Source: Winogradskyella ludwigii (lineage in GTDB: Bacteria > Bacteroidota > Bacteroidia > Flavobacteriales > Flavobacteriaceae). Taken from it: DNA of 64,000 nt. Position 1 is the stretch's first letter; each line of letters starts with the position of its first letter. The stretch is taken from assembly GCF_013403985.1 (NCBI RefSeq), contig NZ_JABFDF010000008.1:62001-126000 (forward strand). Reading direction: 5' to 3'. This document shows positions 21,931 to 32,218 of this stretch, piece after piece. The notes under the pieces were generated by a model, which saw nothing but the letters and a program-made list of their open reading frames with translations, ran no database searches and had not been told where the DNA came from. A program made the position numbers and the translations under genes.

Positions 21931-22338
21931 TTAGCTTTGTGTTTTGTTTATTGCATCTACAACCACAGTTACGTGATTAGATCTTTTTCTTATTCTATGT
22001 GCTCTACCTTGAGGAGCTGGTCTTAATCTCTTTAACATCGATCCACCATCTACTCTGATTTCCTTGATAAATAATTTAGCTTCTTCAACATCAGCATCTT
22101 CATTTTTAGCTTGCCAATTTGCAATTGCAGACATAACTAACTTTTCTAAACGACGTGAAGCTTCTTTTGAACTAAATCTAAGAATCTGAAGAGCTGTTTC
22201 AGCCTTTTTCCCTCTTACTAAATCCGCAACTAAACGCATTTTTCTTGGAGATGTAGGACAGTTATTTAGCTTAGCAAAAGCAATCTGCTTTTTTTCAGCC
22301 TTAATAGCTTCCGCCATTTGTTTTTTACGACTTCCCAT
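21931..22338 (-). CDS. rplV: 50S ribosomal protein L22
   Basis: Lines the exit tunnel; its beta-hairpin is where macrolide-resistance mutations occur in other bacteria. The 135-residue protein carries a short extra N-terminal extension ([18 protein letters not shown]) before the family domain ([20 protein letters not shown]). The hairpin segment [19 protein letters not shown] is intact. Confidence 0.98.
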   Translation of the reverse strand: MGSRKKQMAEAIKAEKKQIAFAKLNNCPTSPRKMRLVADLVRGKKAETALQILRFSSKEASRRLEKLVMSAIANWQAKNEDADVEEAKLFIKEIRVDGGSMLKRLRPAPQGRAHRIRKRSNHVTVVVDAINKTQS

Positions 22339-22343
22339 GATTC

Positions 22344-22622
22344 TTATTTTTTACCTTTATTCTTAGCACCTGCATGACCTCTAAAAGATCGTGTTGGTGA
22401 AAATTCTCCTAATTTGTGACCTACCATATTCTCAGTAACATAAACTGGAACAAACTGACGACCATTGTGAACTGCTATAGTCTGTCCAACGAAATCCGGA
22501 GATATCATTGAAGCTCTAGACCAAGTTTTAATCACCGTCTTTTTGTTTGAAGCTACATTTTCAGCAACTTTCTTTTCTAATTTATAATGGATATAAGGTC
22601 CTTTCTTTAATGAACGTGCCAT
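22344..22622 (-). CDS. rpsS: 30S ribosomal protein S19
   Basis: Head protein near the A-site finger. The 92-residue protein starts [19 protein letters not shown]. It has [20 protein letters not shown] and the [17 protein letters not shown] signature. Confidence 0.99.
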   Translation of the reverse strand: MARSLKKGPYIHYKLEKKVAENVASNKKTVIKTWSRASMISPDFVGQTIAVHNGRQFVPVYVTENMVGHKLGEFSPTRSFRGHAGAKNKGKK

Positions 22623-22632
22623 ACTATCTTAA

Positions 22633-23460
22633 TTATTTCTTTCTACGTTCTACAATATACTTATTACTCGCTTTTGTCTTAGAACGTGTTCTAAATCCTT
22701 TAGCAGGAATACCGTTTCTAGACCTTGGATGACCACCTGAAGATTTACCTTCACCACCACCCATTGGGTGATCGACTGGGTTCATCACTACTGGTCTAAC
22801 TCTTGGACGTCTTCCTAACCATCTACTTCTACCTGCTTTACCAGACACAAGTAATTGATGATCTGAATTTGAAACAACACCAATTGTAGCCATACATGTT
22901 ACTAGAATTAATCTAGTTTCACCAGATGGTAATTTCACTGTCGCGAATTTATCACCTCTAGCCATTAACTGAGCAAATGCACCAGCACTACGAGCCATTA
23001 CAGCACCTTGACCAGGACGTAACTCTATACAAGAGATAATTGTACCTAATGGTATTTCACTTAAAGGCATTGCATTTCCGATTTCCGGAGCGATACCTGT
23101 TTCACCAGACACTATATTTTGACCTACTTTCAAACCATTTTGAGCGATAACATAACGTTTCTCACCATCTTGGTAATTTAATAGAGCAATAAATGCTGTT
23201 CTGTTTGGATCGTATTCAATTGACTTAACTTCCGCTGGAATTCCAGTTTTGTTACGTTTGAAGTCCATGATACGATACTTCTTTTTATGACCTCCACCAA
23301 TATGGCGCATCGTCATTTTTCCTCGACTGTTTCTACCACCAGATCTCTTGTTCGGAGCAAGCAAGCTTTTCTCCGGCTTATCAGTAGTAATGGCGTCAAA
23401 TCCATTAACTACTCTAAATCGCTGACCTGATGTGATCGGTTTTAATTTTCTTACTGACAT
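22633..23460 (-). CDS. rplB: 50S ribosomal protein L2
   Basis: Core large-subunit protein needed for peptidyl-transferase activity. The 275-residue protein shows [20 protein letters not shown], the [20 protein letters not shown] segment and the C-terminal [20 protein letters not shown] with the conserved histidine near the active site. Confidence 0.99.
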   Translation of the reverse strand: MSVRKLKPITSGQRFRVVNGFDAITTDKPEKSLLAPNKRSGGRNSRGKMTMRHIGGGHKKKYRIMDFKRNKTGIPAEVKSIEYDPNRTAFIALLNYQDGEKRYVIAQNGLKVGQNIVSGETGIAPEIGNAMPLSEIPLGTIISCIELRPGQGAVMARSAGAFAQLMARGDKFATVKLPSGETRLILVTCMATIGVVSNSDHQLLVSGKAGRSRWLGRRPRVRPVVMNPVDHPMGGGEGKSSGGHPRSRNGIPAKGFRTRSKTKASNKYIVERRKK

Positions 23461-23472
23461 TAATGTCTAAAA

Positions 23473-23763
23473 TTACATGTTAGTGTATAAATCTATTGTT
23501 TCACCTTCCGCCAGTTGTACAATTGCTTTTTTAACAGCATTTGTTTTACCATGTTGAACACCAGTTTTTGTAAACTTAGTCTTACGATCTGGACGGACAT
23601 TTATTGTACGAACTTTTTCAACAGAAACTCCATAAGCAGCCTCAACCGCTTTTTTGATTTCTACCTTGTTCGCCTTCGTGTTCACTTCAAATGCATACGC
23701 ATTAAACAACTCACTTTGCATGGTTGCCTTTTCCGTGATTATAGGTTTTTTTAAGATACTCAT
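23473..23763 (-). CDS. rplW: 50S ribosomal protein L23
   Basis: Exit-tunnel protein that docks trigger factor and SRP. The 96-residue protein begins MSILKKPIITEKATMQSELF and contains FEVNTKANKVEIKKAVEAAY and VRTINVRPDRKTKFTK. Spacing to rplB is 12 bases. Confidence 0.99.
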   Translation of the reverse strand: MSILKKPIITEKATMQSELFNAYAFEVNTKANKVEIKKAVEAAYGVSVEKVRTINVRPDRKTKFTKTGVQHGKTNAVKKAIVQLAEGETIDLYTNM

Positions 23764-23768
23764 CTGTT

Positions 23769-24398
23769 CTATTTACTTAAATTCGTTTCAATTCCTTCTA
23801 AAGCACCCTCAATCAAAATAACTTTACTAGCATTCATGATTTTATAAGTACTTAATTCTGAAGCTGTTATAACTTCTGAACCCTTAAAATTGCGTGAGGA
23901 CAAATATACATTATTATTTGTACCAGCCAACACAATAAGAGATTTTTTGTTTTCTACCTCTAAAGCCTTTAAAACATTGATAAAGTTTTTAGTTTTTGGC
24001 TCTTCAAAACTGAAGTCTTCCAACACTAAAATTGAGTTATCATTTGCTTTAATACTTAATGCAGATTTACGTGCTAATCGTTTTAAATTTTTATTTAATT
24101 TAAAACTGTAGTTTCTTGGTCTAGGACCAAACATACGTCCACCACCTCTGAATACACCAGATTTGATACTACCTGCTCTTGCAGTACCAGTACCTTTTTG
24201 TTTTTTAATCTTACGTGTACTTCCAGAAATATCTGCTCTTTCTTTAGCCTTATGCGTCCCTTGTCTTTGGTTTGCTAAGTATTGCTTAACATCCAAATAC
24301 AAAGCATGGTTATTAGGCTCTATAGCGAATACATCGTTAGAAAGCTCAGCTTTCCTTCCTGTATCTTTTCCGTTTATATCTAAAACTGCTACCTTCAT
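23769..24398 (-). CDS. rplD: 50S ribosomal protein L4
   Basis: Exit-tunnel protein. In E. coli it also controls the S10 operon. The 209-residue protein shows the tunnel loop KQKGTGTARAGSIKSGVFRG and GGRMFGPRPRNYSFKLNK, with a Rossmann-like C-terminal half. Its ATG shares one base with the rplC stop (TAATG). Confidence 0.99.
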   Translation of the reverse strand: MKVAVLDINGKDTGRKAELSNDVFAIEPNNHALYLDVKQYLANQRQGTHKAKERADISGSTRKIKKQKGTGTARAGSIKSGVFRGGGRMFGPRPRNYSFKLNKNLKRLARKSALSIKANDNSILVLEDFSFEEPKTKNFINVLKALEVENKKSLIVLAGTNNNVYLSSRNFKGSEVITASELSTYKIMNASKVILIEGALEGIETNLSK

Positions 24399-25015
24399 TA
24401 CTTCTGAATAATTACATAAGAGTTTTTATGACCAGGAACACATCCCTTAACCACAAGTAAGTTCTTTTCAGCAACTACTTTATAAACTCTTAAATTTTGA
24501 ACTTTAACTGTTTCACCACCCATTCTTCCGGCCATCTTCATTCCTTTGAATACTCTCGCTGGATAAGAAGCTGCACCAATAGAACCTGGGGCTCTTAAAC
24601 GGTTATGTTGACCGTGAGTAGCTTGACCTACACCACCAAAACCGTGACGTTTTACTACACCTTGAAAACCTTTACCTTTAGAAGTTCCTGCGACATCCAC
24701 AAACTCTCCTTCAGTAAATTGTTCTACTGTTATAGAATCACCTAATTTGTACTCCGAATCAAAACCTTTGAATTCAACAACTTTGCGTTTTACAGAAGTA
24801 CCCGCTTTTTTAGCATGACCTAAGTCTGCTTTAGTAGCGCTTTTTTCTGTCGCGTCATCGAAACCTAATTGAAGGGCTGAATAACCATCCACTTCTTCAG
24901 TTCTGACTTGGGTAACGATACATGGTCCAGCTTCGATTACTGTACAAGGAATGTTCTTCCCATTTTCATCGAAAATGCTGGTCATACCGATTTTTTTTCC
25001 AATTAACCCAGACAT
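24398..25015 (-). CDS. rplC: 50S ribosomal protein L3
   Basis: Large-subunit core protein. The 205-residue protein begins [20 protein letters not shown]. It has the [20 protein letters not shown] loop that reaches the peptidyl-transferase centre. A 155-base gap with a strong hairpin separates it from rpsJ, so its expression may be adjusted separately. Confidence 0.99.
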   Translation of the reverse strand: MSGLIGKKIGMTSIFDENGKNIPCTVIEAGPCIVTQVRTEEVDGYSALQLGFDDATEKSATKADLGHAKKAGTSVKRKVVEFKGFDSEYKLGDSITVEQFTEGEFVDVAGTSKGKGFQGVVKRHGFGGVGQATHGQHNRLRAPGSIGAASYPARVFKGMKMAGRMGGETVKVQNLRVYKVVAEKNLLVVKGCVPGHKNSYVIIQK

Positions 25016-25084
25016 AATTATTATTTATTTATTATTAATATTTAAAACTTTGCAATAACAAGTTCATTGCTATTACTATATAAA

Positions 25085-25117
25085 ATTCAAGGCTGAAAAT
25101 ACGTTTCAGCCTTGAAT
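25085..25117 (-). terminator. 14-bp hairpin between rpsJ and rplC (attenuator candidate)
   Basis: A perfect 14-bp stem (25085-25098 with 25104-25117) has a 5-base loop. On the minus strand it is followed by TTTTATATA. It lies in the only long gap of the S10 part. No new promoter is obvious between it and rplC, so it may cause partial termination. Confidence 0.6.
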
Positions 25118-25170
25118 TGTATTTTTACCGTTTTTCCTTCGCTCGCAGCTTAGGACATGTATTTGTGTAA

Positions 25171-25476
25171 TTACACTTTAATCTCAACTTCTACTCCACT
25201 TGGTAATTCAAGTTTCATTAAAGCATCAATTGTTTTAGAAGACGAAGAGTAAATATCTAATAAACGCTTGTAAGAGCTTAATTGAAATTGTTCCCTAGAC
25301 TTCTTATTTACGTGTGGTGAACGTAATACAGTGAAAATCTTTTTGTGAGTTGGTAATGGAATTGGTCCTGTTACTACTGCACCTGTACTTTTTACTGTTT
25401 TCACAATCTTGTCAGCAGACTTATCTACTAAGTTATGATCGTAAGACTTTAATTTTATTCTAATTTTTTGACTCAT
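25171..25476 (-). CDS. rpsJ: 30S ribosomal protein S10
   Basis: Head protein of the small subunit and, in E. coli, the NusE antitermination factor. The 101-residue protein begins [20 protein letters not shown] and carries the signature [20 protein letters not shown]. It follows fusA by 12 bases, with no tuf gene between. Confidence 0.99.
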   Translation of the reverse strand: MSQKIRIKLKSYDHNLVDKSADKIVKTVKSTGAVVTGPIPLPTHKKIFTVLRSPHVNKKSREQFQLSSYKRLLDIYSSSSKTIDALMKLELPSGVEVEIKV

Positions 25477-25488
25477 TTTCTTAACTAT

Positions 25489-27615
25489 TTAAGATTGTTC
25501 TCCTTTTGCGGCTTTAATTACCTCTGCTGATACATTAGCAGGTGTTTCAGCGTAGTGTGAAAATTCCATTGTTGATGTTGCTCTACCTGAAGATAATGTT
25601 CTTAATGTAGTTACATAACCAAACATTTCTGAAAGCGGCACTGTAGCTTTAATTGTCTTAGCACCTGCACGGTCTCCCATACCTTCCATCATACCTCTTC
25701 TTCTGTTCAAATCTCCAACAATATCACCCATGTTTTCTTCTGGTGTAATCACCTCAAGTTTCATGATAGGTTCCATTATTACAGCTTTAGCTGCTTTTGC
25801 TGAATTTTTAAATCCAAGCTTTGCTGCTAATTCGAAAGATAATTGATCCGAATCCACATCATGATAAGATCCATCTCTCAATGTCACTTTCATTGCATCA
25901 ACTTCAAAACCTGCTAAAGGTCCATTTGTCATTGCCATTTTGAATCCTTTTTCAATTGAAGGGATAAATTCTTTAGGAACGTTACCACCTTTAATTACAG
26001 ATTGAAACTGTAATCCTACAACACCTTCATCAGCTGGCTCAATCGTAAATACGATATCAGCAAACTTACCACGACCACCAGATTGTTTTTTGTAAACTTC
26101 TCTATGATCTGCAGATTGTGTAATAGCTTCTTTATATTCAACTTGTGGCTGACCTTGGTTAACCTCTACATTAAATTCTCTTTTTAAACGATCTACAATT
26201 ACATCTAAGTGTAACTCACCCATTCCAGAAATAATAGTCTGTCCTGAAGATTCATCTGAACGCACTGTAAATGTAGGATCTTCTTCAGCTAACTTAGCTA
26301 AGCCAATACCTAATTTATCAACATCTGCTTTAGTCTTAGGCTCAACCGCGATACCAATTACCGGATCAGGAAAGTCCATAGATTCTAAAACAAGTGGATG
26401 CTTTTCATCTGTAAGTGTATCTCCTGTTTTGATAGATTTAAATCCAACAGCAGCTCCAATATCTCCAGCTTCTATATAATCAATTGCATTTTGCTTGTTA
26501 GCGTGCATTTGGTAGATACGAGAAATACGTTCTTTTTTTCCAGAACGGTTATTTAACACATAAGAACCTGCATCTAAACGACCAGAATATGCTCTAAAAA
26601 ATGCTAAACGACCTACGAAAGGATCCGTTGCAATTTTAAATGCTAAAGCAGCAAACGGCTCCTTAACACTTGGCTTACGAAGCTCTTCTTGTTCTGTATC
26701 TGGATTCACACCCACAATACCATCCTTATCCATAGGAGAAGGTAAATAACGACAAACAGCATCTAATAAGAACTGTACACCTTTATTTTTAAAAGCTGAA
26801 CCACAAATCATAGGAATGATTGCCATATCCATAACAGCAGCTCTAAGTGCAGCATGCACTTCGTCTTCTGTGATAGAATCTTCATCTTCCATGAACTTCT
26901 CTAGTAAGTTCTCATCGTAACCCGCTACTTCTTCAATAAGTAATGCTCTATATTTTCTAGCTTCAGCTTTAAGGTTATCTGGAATTTCAATTACATCAAA
27001 AGTTGCCCCTTGAGTTTCATCATGCCAAACAATCGCTCTATTCTTAACTAAATCTATAATACCTTTAAAATCTTCTTCATCACCAATGTTTAAAACTATT
27101 GGTACAGCGTTAGATTTCAACATATCTTTTACCTGTTGACAAACACCTAAAAAATCAGATCCTTGACGGTCCATTTTATTAACGAAACCAATACGAGGCA
27201 CTTTATAATTATCTGCAAGTCTCCAGTTAGTTTCAGATTGTGGCTCAACACCATCAACTGCACTAAATAAGAATACTAAACCATCAAGTACACGTAATGA
27301 ACGATTTACTTCAACCGTAAAATCTACGTGACCTGGTGTGTCAATAATATTAAAATGGTAGCTCTGCGCTTCCGGAGTAGGCTCTGCATTTTCTTTAGGA
27401 AAAACCCATTCACAAGTAGTTGCAGCAGATGTAATTGTAATACCTCTCTCCTGCTCTTGCTCCATCCAGTCCATAGTTGCAGCACCATCATGAACTTCAC
27501 CAATTTTATGTGAAACTCCTGTATAATAAAGAACTCGTTCTGTTGTCGTAGTTTTACCAGCATCAATATGCGCAGCAATACCTATATTTCTTGTAAGTCT
27601 TAAATCTCTTGCCAT
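25489..27615 (-). CDS. fusA: Elongation factor G
   Basis: GTPase that moves tRNAs and mRNA through the ribosome. The 708-residue protein begins [20 protein letters not shown] with the P-loop AHIDAGKT. It has switch [10 protein letters not shown], the NKMD specificity motif and the RERGITI-type switch I segment ([13 protein letters not shown]). The C-terminal domains contain GRGKFADI and [20 protein letters not shown]. It lies between rpsG (3 bases) and rpsJ. Confidence 0.99.
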   Translation of the reverse strand: MARDLRLTRNIGIAAHIDAGKTTTTERVLYYTGVSHKIGEVHDGAATMDWMEQEQERGITITSAATTCEWVFPKENAEPTPEAQSYHFNIIDTPGHVDFTVEVNRSLRVLDGLVFLFSAVDGVEPQSETNWRLADNYKVPRIGFVNKMDRQGSDFLGVCQQVKDMLKSNAVPIVLNIGDEEDFKGIIDLVKNRAIVWHDETQGATFDVIEIPDNLKAEARKYRALLIEEVAGYDENLLEKFMEDEDSITEDEVHAALRAAVMDMAIIPMICGSAFKNKGVQFLLDAVCRYLPSPMDKDGIVGVNPDTEQEELRKPSVKEPFAALAFKIATDPFVGRLAFFRAYSGRLDAGSYVLNNRSGKKERISRIYQMHANKQNAIDYIEAGDIGAAVGFKSIKTGDTLTDEKHPLVLESMDFPDPVIGIAVEPKTKADVDKLGIGLAKLAEEDPTFTVRSDESSGQTIISGMGELHLDVIVDRLKREFNVEVNQGQPQVEYKEAITQSADHREVYKKQSGGRGKFADIVFTIEPADEGVVGLQFQSVIKGGNVPKEFIPSIEKGFKMAMTNGPLAGFEVDAMKVTLRDGSYHDVDSDQLSFELAAKLGFKNSAKAAKAVIMEPIMKLEVITPEENMGDIVGDLNRRRGMMEGMGDRAGAKTIKATVPLSEMFGYVTTLRTLSSGRATSTMEFSHYAETPANVSAEVIKAAKGEQS

Positions 27616-27618
27616 TTC

Positions 27619-28095
27619 TTAAAATCTAAAGTGTGAGAAAGCCTTATTTGCTTCAGCCATTTTATGAGTATCAGTTCTTTTCTTAACTGCTGCTCCTTCT
27701 TCTTTAGCCGCAGCTAAAACTTCAGATGCTAAACGTTGCGCCATAGACTTTTCGTTTCTTTTACGTGAAAAGCTAATTAGCCATTTCATCGCAGTTGAAA
27801 CCTTACGATCTGGACGAATCTGCATTGGAATCTGGAATGTAGCACCACCAACACGACGACTACGTACTTCTACGTGAGGCATCACATTTGATAAAGCTTC
27901 TTTCCAAATCTCTAAAGCTGTTTTTTCGTCATCATTTTTTTTCTCTTCAACAATATCAATTGCATCATAGAATACTTTAAAAGCCACAGACTTCTTACCA
28001 TCCCACATCATCATGTTAACAAAACGTGTTACTAACTGATCATTGAATCTCGGATCTGGTAAAAGCGGTCTCTTTTTTGCTGCTCTTTTTCTCAT
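27619..28095 (-). CDS. rpsG: 30S ribosomal protein S7
   Basis: Primary 16S rRNA-binding protein of the head. The 158-residue protein begins [20 protein letters not shown]. It has [20 protein letters not shown] and [13 protein letters not shown] at its end. It follows rpsL by 78 bases. Confidence 0.99.
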   Translation of the reverse strand: MRKRAAKKRPLLPDPRFNDQLVTRFVNMMMWDGKKSVAFKVFYDAIDIVEEKKNDDEKTALEIWKEALSNVMPHVEVRSRRVGGATFQIPMQIRPDRKVSTAMKWLISFSRKRNEKSMAQRLASEVLAAAKEEGAAVKKRTDTHKMAEANKAFSHFRF

Positions 28096-28173
28096 GTCTT
28101 CTTTTTGAGTTTTTTAGTTTTTAGTTTTAGCTATCAGATATTAATCTTCAAACTTAGACTTCTAACTTTAATT

Positions 28174-28548
28174 TTACTTCTTAGGGCGTTTTGCACCATA
28201 CTTAGATCTACGTTGCGTTCTTCCTGATACACCTGCTGTATCTAAAGCACCACGAACGATGTGATATCTAACTCCTGGCAAATCTTTTACCCTTCCACCT
28301 CTAACCAATACTATCGAGTGCTCTTGTAAATTGTGACCTTCTCCACCAATGTATGCATTTACTTCGTTTCCGTTTGTTAAACGAACCCTTGCTACCTTAC
28401 GCATTGCTGAGTTAGGTTTTTTAGGTGTCGTTGTATAAACACGAGTACATACACCACGTCTTTGAGGACACGAATCTAAAGCAGCCGATTTACTCTTCTT
28501 GGTTATTTTGGCTCTTCCTTTTCGTACTAATTGTGAAATTGTTGGCAT
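28174..28548 (-). CDS. rpsL: 30S ribosomal protein S12
   Basis: Decoding-centre protein and first gene of the cluster. The 124-residue protein begins [20 protein letters not shown]. It carries [18 protein letters not shown] and [20 protein letters not shown]. The lysines of PKKPNSA and GGRVKDLPG, where streptomycin-resistance mutations occur in other bacteria, are the ordinary wild-type residues. Confidence 0.99.
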   Translation of the reverse strand: MPTISQLVRKGRAKITKKSKSAALDSCPQRRGVCTRVYTTTPKKPNSAMRKVARVRLTNGNEVNAYIGGEGHNLQEHSIVLVRGGRVKDLPGVRYHIVRGALDTAGVSGRTQRRSKYGAKRPKK

Positions 28549-28592
28549 ATATTTCTATATAAAAATTTATTAATCCTCACTTTTGAGGGCTG

Positions 28593-28622
28593 CAAAGGTA
28601 CAAATTAATATCTATAATTCAA
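28593..28622 (-). promoter_or_regulatory. Main promoter of the str-S10-spc-alpha cluster
   Basis: On the minus strand, TTG (28620-28622), a 19-base spacer and TACCTTTG (28593-28600) form a near-ideal Bacteroidota promoter. It lies 45 bases before the rpsL ATG, with no other gene between. Confidence 0.75.
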
Positions 28623-28725
28623 ATACTTGGCGATTAATTTTTAAAAGAAATATAAACTTTCATTTCATTGACATATAATATCACGTATTTTTACGTTAAC
28701 ACCTAAGTTATTCTATATCGTGTAT

Positions 28726-30414
28726 ATGCCTTTTTATAACCGAATTATTTTATTTGTTTTATTTCTGATTTCATGGAATCAAGGGATTTCTCAATCGATT
28801 AATTTAAAAATTAATGGTGAAAACGCATCTTCTACAAAAATTATTGATTCTATTGGTTATCCAAATACTTACGATGACTATAAAAGCTTACAAACAGAAA
28901 TTAATACATTAAAAGAAAAATTAACAAAGCATGGTTATATAGATACCACAATTGAAAACATTATACAACAGAACGATACGCTTTTTAAAGCAGACTTTAT
29001 ATTAGGTAAAAGAATTAATCGCATTAAAATTACTTATGAATCTGATTTTAATGTTGAACTTCTCAATTCAATTCATCGTTCTCAAAAGAATAATTCATTT
29101 GAACTTAAGATAACAGAGCTTGAAGGTTATTTAAAAGATTTGAATTCTAGAATTGCAGAAGAGGGTGATCCTTTTTCAACCTTACAACTTGTTGCCATCA
29201 CTAAATTGAATTCCGATTTAATTTCAGCAGATTTAAAAATTGTAACCAATCAGAAAAGACGCATAGATAAAATAATCATTAAAGGTTACGAGAAATTTCC
29301 AAAATCTTATATCAAACGCTTTATGAAGTTAAAGACTGGAAAATATTTCAACTTAAACGCCATTAAAGAAAAGATTGAATTATTAGAGGAATTACGATTT
29401 GCTAGTAAGATAAAAGATCCTGAAGTACTTTTTACGCAAGACTCTACTACACTCTATTTATATATAGAAAAAAGTAGAACCAATAATTTTGATGGATTTC
29501 TAGGTTTTGGAACTAATGAAGACACTAATAAGATTGAGTTTGATGGTTACGTAGACCTAAGACTTATTAATAACCTTAATTATGGAGAAACGATAAACCT
29601 ATTTTATAAAAGTGACGAAATAGACCAGCAAACATTTAGTGTTGATGCTAATTTACCTTACCTCTTTGGTTCTCCTGTAGAACTAGAAGTTGGTCTTAAT
29701 ATTTTTAGAAAAGATTCTACATTTTTAAATGCTAAACAATATGCCAATATTAATTATCTAATTAATGCACAGCATAAGGTTGGTGTCGGAATTACTTCCA
29801 CAACTTCTACAAACCTATTAGAGGATGACACGGATATTTTAAATGATTACACCTCTAGTTATTTCACTCTTAATTATAATTACACAAAGCCTCAGTTTAG
29901 CGATCCATTATTTCCTATAAATTTTTGGTTTGACTTTTCTTCTGGCTTTGGAGATCGAATAAATGATCTTGGGAAACAAAGTCAGCGTGTATTTTCTTTG
30001 GATACCTATAAGATTTTCAACTTAAATAATAAAAACAGTTTTTACGCCAGAATAAACGGAGCAACATTAGCTTCTAATGATTATTTAGATAACGAATTAT
30101 TTCGGTTTGGAGGTATTAACTCTATTCGTGGATTTGAAGAAAATAGTTTGGTTGCCAATTTATATGGAGTCTTAAGTACAGAATACCGTTATAGATTAAG
30201 TACAGGTATTTATGTCCATTCAGTTTTAGATGCCGCTTACTTTGAAAACAAACTTACAGACAGCAAAGAAAAACTCTTTGGTTTTGGCTTTGGATTAGGC
30301 TTACTTACCAATGCTGGCTTATTTAGATTAAACTACTCTAGTGGAAAAACAGAGAATAGACCATTTAAATTATCAGATTCTAAAGTTCATATCAGTTTAA
30401 CGGCTACTTTTTAA
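28726..30414 (+). CDS. Omp85/BamA-TamA family outer-membrane protein
   Basis: A 562-residue protein from the ATG at 28726 with a Sec signal peptide (RIILFVLFLISWNQGISQ). The first 250 residues hold POTRA-like modules, for example IDKIIIKGYEKFPKSYIKRF. The rest is beta-barrel with the D15 signature around LFRFGGINSIRGFEE and a terminal aromatic residue (LTATF). This family inserts or secretes outer-membrane proteins. It is shorter than BamA and probably a TamA- or patatin-associated type. An in-frame GTG at 28720 adds only two residues. Divergent from rpsL. Confidence 0.85.
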   Translation: MPFYNRIILFVLFLISWNQGISQSINLKINGENASSTKIIDSIGYPNTYDDYKSLQTEINTLKEKLTKHGYIDTTIENIIQQNDTLFKADFILGKRINRIKITYESDFNVELLNSIHRSQKNNSFELKITELEGYLKDLNSRIAEEGDPFSTLQLVAITKLNSDLISADLKIVTNQKRRIDKIIIKGYEKFPKSYIKRFMKLKTGKYFNLNAIKEKIELLEELRFASKIKDPEVLFTQDSTTLYLYIEKSRTNNFDGFLGFGTNEDTNKIEFDGYVDLRLINNLNYGETINLFYKSDEIDQQTFSVDANLPYLFGSPVELEVGLNIFRKDSTFLNAKQYANINYLINAQHKVGVGITSTTSTNLLEDDTDILNDYTSSYFTLNYNYTKPQFSDPLFPINFWFDFSSGFGDRINDLGKQSQRVFSLDTYKIFNLNNKNSFYARINGATLASNDYLDNELFRFGGINSIRGFEENSLVANLYGVLSTEYRYRLSTGIYVHSVLDAAYFENKLTDSKEKLFGFGFGLGLLTNAGLFRLNYSSGKTENRPFKLSDSKVHISLTATF

Positions 30415-30532
30415 ATCTGTTTCAATACCTTTGCAACCTGAATATCCATAATGGATGATTCCTTATTATTATTTTACACAGAACTAAACCGCTAAAGCAA
30501 TTATTTTTGATTTAGTATATATCACTATTTAG

Positions 30533-31267
30533 ATGGAAAAAGAAACCACAATTTTTGGCATAAGAGCAATTATAGAAGCTATAAAATCTAACGAGACTAT
30601 AGACAAGGTCTTTATGCAAAAAGGACTTCATGGTGAATTATTTAAAGAATTAGAGCATTTAATAAGATCGCAAAGTATTAATTCATCTTATGTACCTGTT
30701 GAAAAATTAAATCGTTTAACGCGAGGAAATCATCAAGGTGCTGTGGCTCAGATTTCACCTATAGCGTTTCATGATATAGATGAGTTAGTGATGAGTGTTC
30801 TTGAATCTGAAGAGACACCCTTATTCTTATTACTAGATCAATTAAGTGATGTTAGAAACTTTGGCGCTATTGTGCGTACTGCAGAGTGTACAGGTGTTCA
30901 TGGTATTATTATTCAGAAAAAAGGTGGTGCTCCTATTAATGGAGATACTATTAAAACAAGTGCTGGTGCCATTTTTAAAATTCCAATTTGTAAAGTAGAT
31001 CATATTAAAGATGCTGTTTTTCATATGCAATCTTCGGGAATACGTGTTATTGCGGCAACAGAAAAAGCAGAACACTTTTTATATGATGTGTCATTTAAAG
31101 AACCATGTGCTATAATTATGGGTTCTGAAGGCCGAGGAATTAATCCTTCTGTTTTAAAAGTTGTAGATGAGCAAGCAAAACTTCCAATCTTAGGGGAAAT
31201 TGCATCTCTAAACGTTTCTGTAGCTTGTGGTGCGTTCTTATATGAAGCCGTGAGACAACGTAGCTAA
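30533..31267 (+). CDS. rlmB: 23S rRNA (guanosine-2'-O-)-methyltransferase RlmB
   Basis: SpoU/TrmH-family knotted methyltransferase acting on 23S rRNA G2251. The 244-residue protein has the N-terminal substrate-binding domain (IFGIRAIIEAI, LTRGNHQGAVA). The three SPOUT motifs follow: LSDVRNFGAIVRTAECTG, IIMGSEGRGIN and ASLNVSVACGAFLYEA. All motif residues appear present. It ends 11 bases before the stop of the convergent rhomboid gene. Confidence 0.93.
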   Translation: MEKETTIFGIRAIIEAIKSNETIDKVFMQKGLHGELFKELEHLIRSQSINSSYVPVEKLNRLTRGNHQGAVAQISPIAFHDIDELVMSVLESEETPLFLLLDQLSDVRNFGAIVRTAECTGVHGIIIQKKGGAPINGDTIKTSAGAIFKIPICKVDHIKDAVFHMQSSGIRVIAATEKAEHFLYDVSFKEPCAIIMGSEGRGINPSVLKVVDEQAKLPILGEIASLNVSVACGAFLYEAVRQRS

Positions 31268-31278
31268 TTGACCATAGA

Positions 31279-32049
31279 TTAGTCTTCAGACTTTTTGAAT
31301 GTGTAACTGATATTTATTTTACTTTGATTACTTGATGTCATTTGGTGATCTTGAATTTCAGATTCAATTTCGATTTCTGGCTCAGGTTCTAATTCTATAA
31401 AGTTTCCATCTTCGTCAAAATGTTTCATAAACGGATCTTCTTCTTCGTTATAATCAGGTTCTTCCCATTTATAACGTTCTGGAGTTGCTACTTGCTTCCT
31501 AAAAATTAAGGCAAACACAAGACCTGTAATTAAGCCACTTAAATGACCTTCCCAAGACATGCCACTCTTAATAGGAAACACGTACCAAATCATACTTCCG
31601 TATAGAAAAATAACCATTAAAGACAGCGCTATAAGTCGATAATGTTTCGCAAAAATGCCTTTAAAAAACATAAAACTGACCAAAACATATACCAAACCAC
31701 TCGCACCAATATGATTGCCAGAGCTTGCAATAAGCCATGTCAAAAAACCTGAGAGTACGATTCCTAAGCCAATGACTTTCCATGCAATTTTATTGTAGAA
31801 ATAAAATAGAGCCACCATTAGTACAAATAATGGCATTGAATTATTATAAATATGGTTAATGTCTCCGTGTAAAAACGGACTTGTGAAAACACCTATAAGA
31901 CCTTCGACTTTTTGAGGTCTAATACCAAAACCTTTAATTCCGCTATCTACCCTTACTTGATACCAAAACACTAACCAAATAGTAAACAACATCATTAAAG
32001 GATAGATAATGATATTATTAGAGTATTTAAAGTGTTGTGTTTTGCTCAT
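31279..32049 (-). CDS. Rhomboid family intramembrane serine protease
   Basis: Polytopic inner-membrane protease that cuts substrates inside the membrane. The 256-residue protein has about six helices. The catalytic pair is visible: Ser117 in GASGLVY and His169 in WEGHLSG, plus the HxxxxHxxxN motif (HGDINHIYNN, 61-70). A highly acidic cytosolic tail of about 70 residues follows. The open frame extends to a TTG at 32055, but that codon lies in a TAAATTTG -7 box, so I use the ATG at 32049. Confidence 0.9.
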   Translation of the reverse strand: MSKTQHFKYSNNIIIYPLMMLFTIWLVFWYQVRVDSGIKGFGIRPQKVEGLIGVFTSPFLHGDINHIYNNSMPLFVLMVALFYFYNKIAWKVIGLGIVLSGFLTWLIASSGNHIGASGLVYVLVSFMFFKGIFAKHYRLIALSLMVIFLYGSMIWYVFPIKSGMSWEGHLSGLITGLVFALIFRKQVATPERYKWEEPDYNEEEDPFMKHFDEDGNFIELEPEPEIEIESEIQDHQMTSSNQSKINISYTFKKSED

Positions 32050-32052
32050 ATT

Positions 32053-32080
32053 CAAATTTAGTGAATCATTTTAATGACAA
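32053..32080 (-). promoter_or_regulatory. Promoter of the rhomboid gene, possibly leaderless
   Basis: On the minus strand, TTG (32078-32080), a 17-base spacer and TAAATTTG (32053-32060). The box ends four bases before the ATG, so the transcript could start at or near the start codon. A second TAAATTTG is at 32092-32099 and could serve instead. Confidence 0.4.
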
Positions 32081-32206
32081 TTACAACTAGTCAAATTTAT
32101 ATCCAAAAGTGACTTAGCTGAAATATTGGCAGAAACAAGAATTACTTCACGACATATTTTAAGAGTAAATTAGACAATAAAATTAATACATCACAAATGC
32201 ATTTTG

Positions 32207-32214
32207 TAATTTTG
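32207..32214 (+). promoter_or_regulatory. -7 box immediately before rarA, possibly leaderless
   Basis: TAATTTTG fits TAnnTTTG and ends five bases before the rarA ATG at 32219. No clear TTG -33 element is present at the right distance. Confidence 0.35.
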
Positions 32215-32218
32215 AAAT

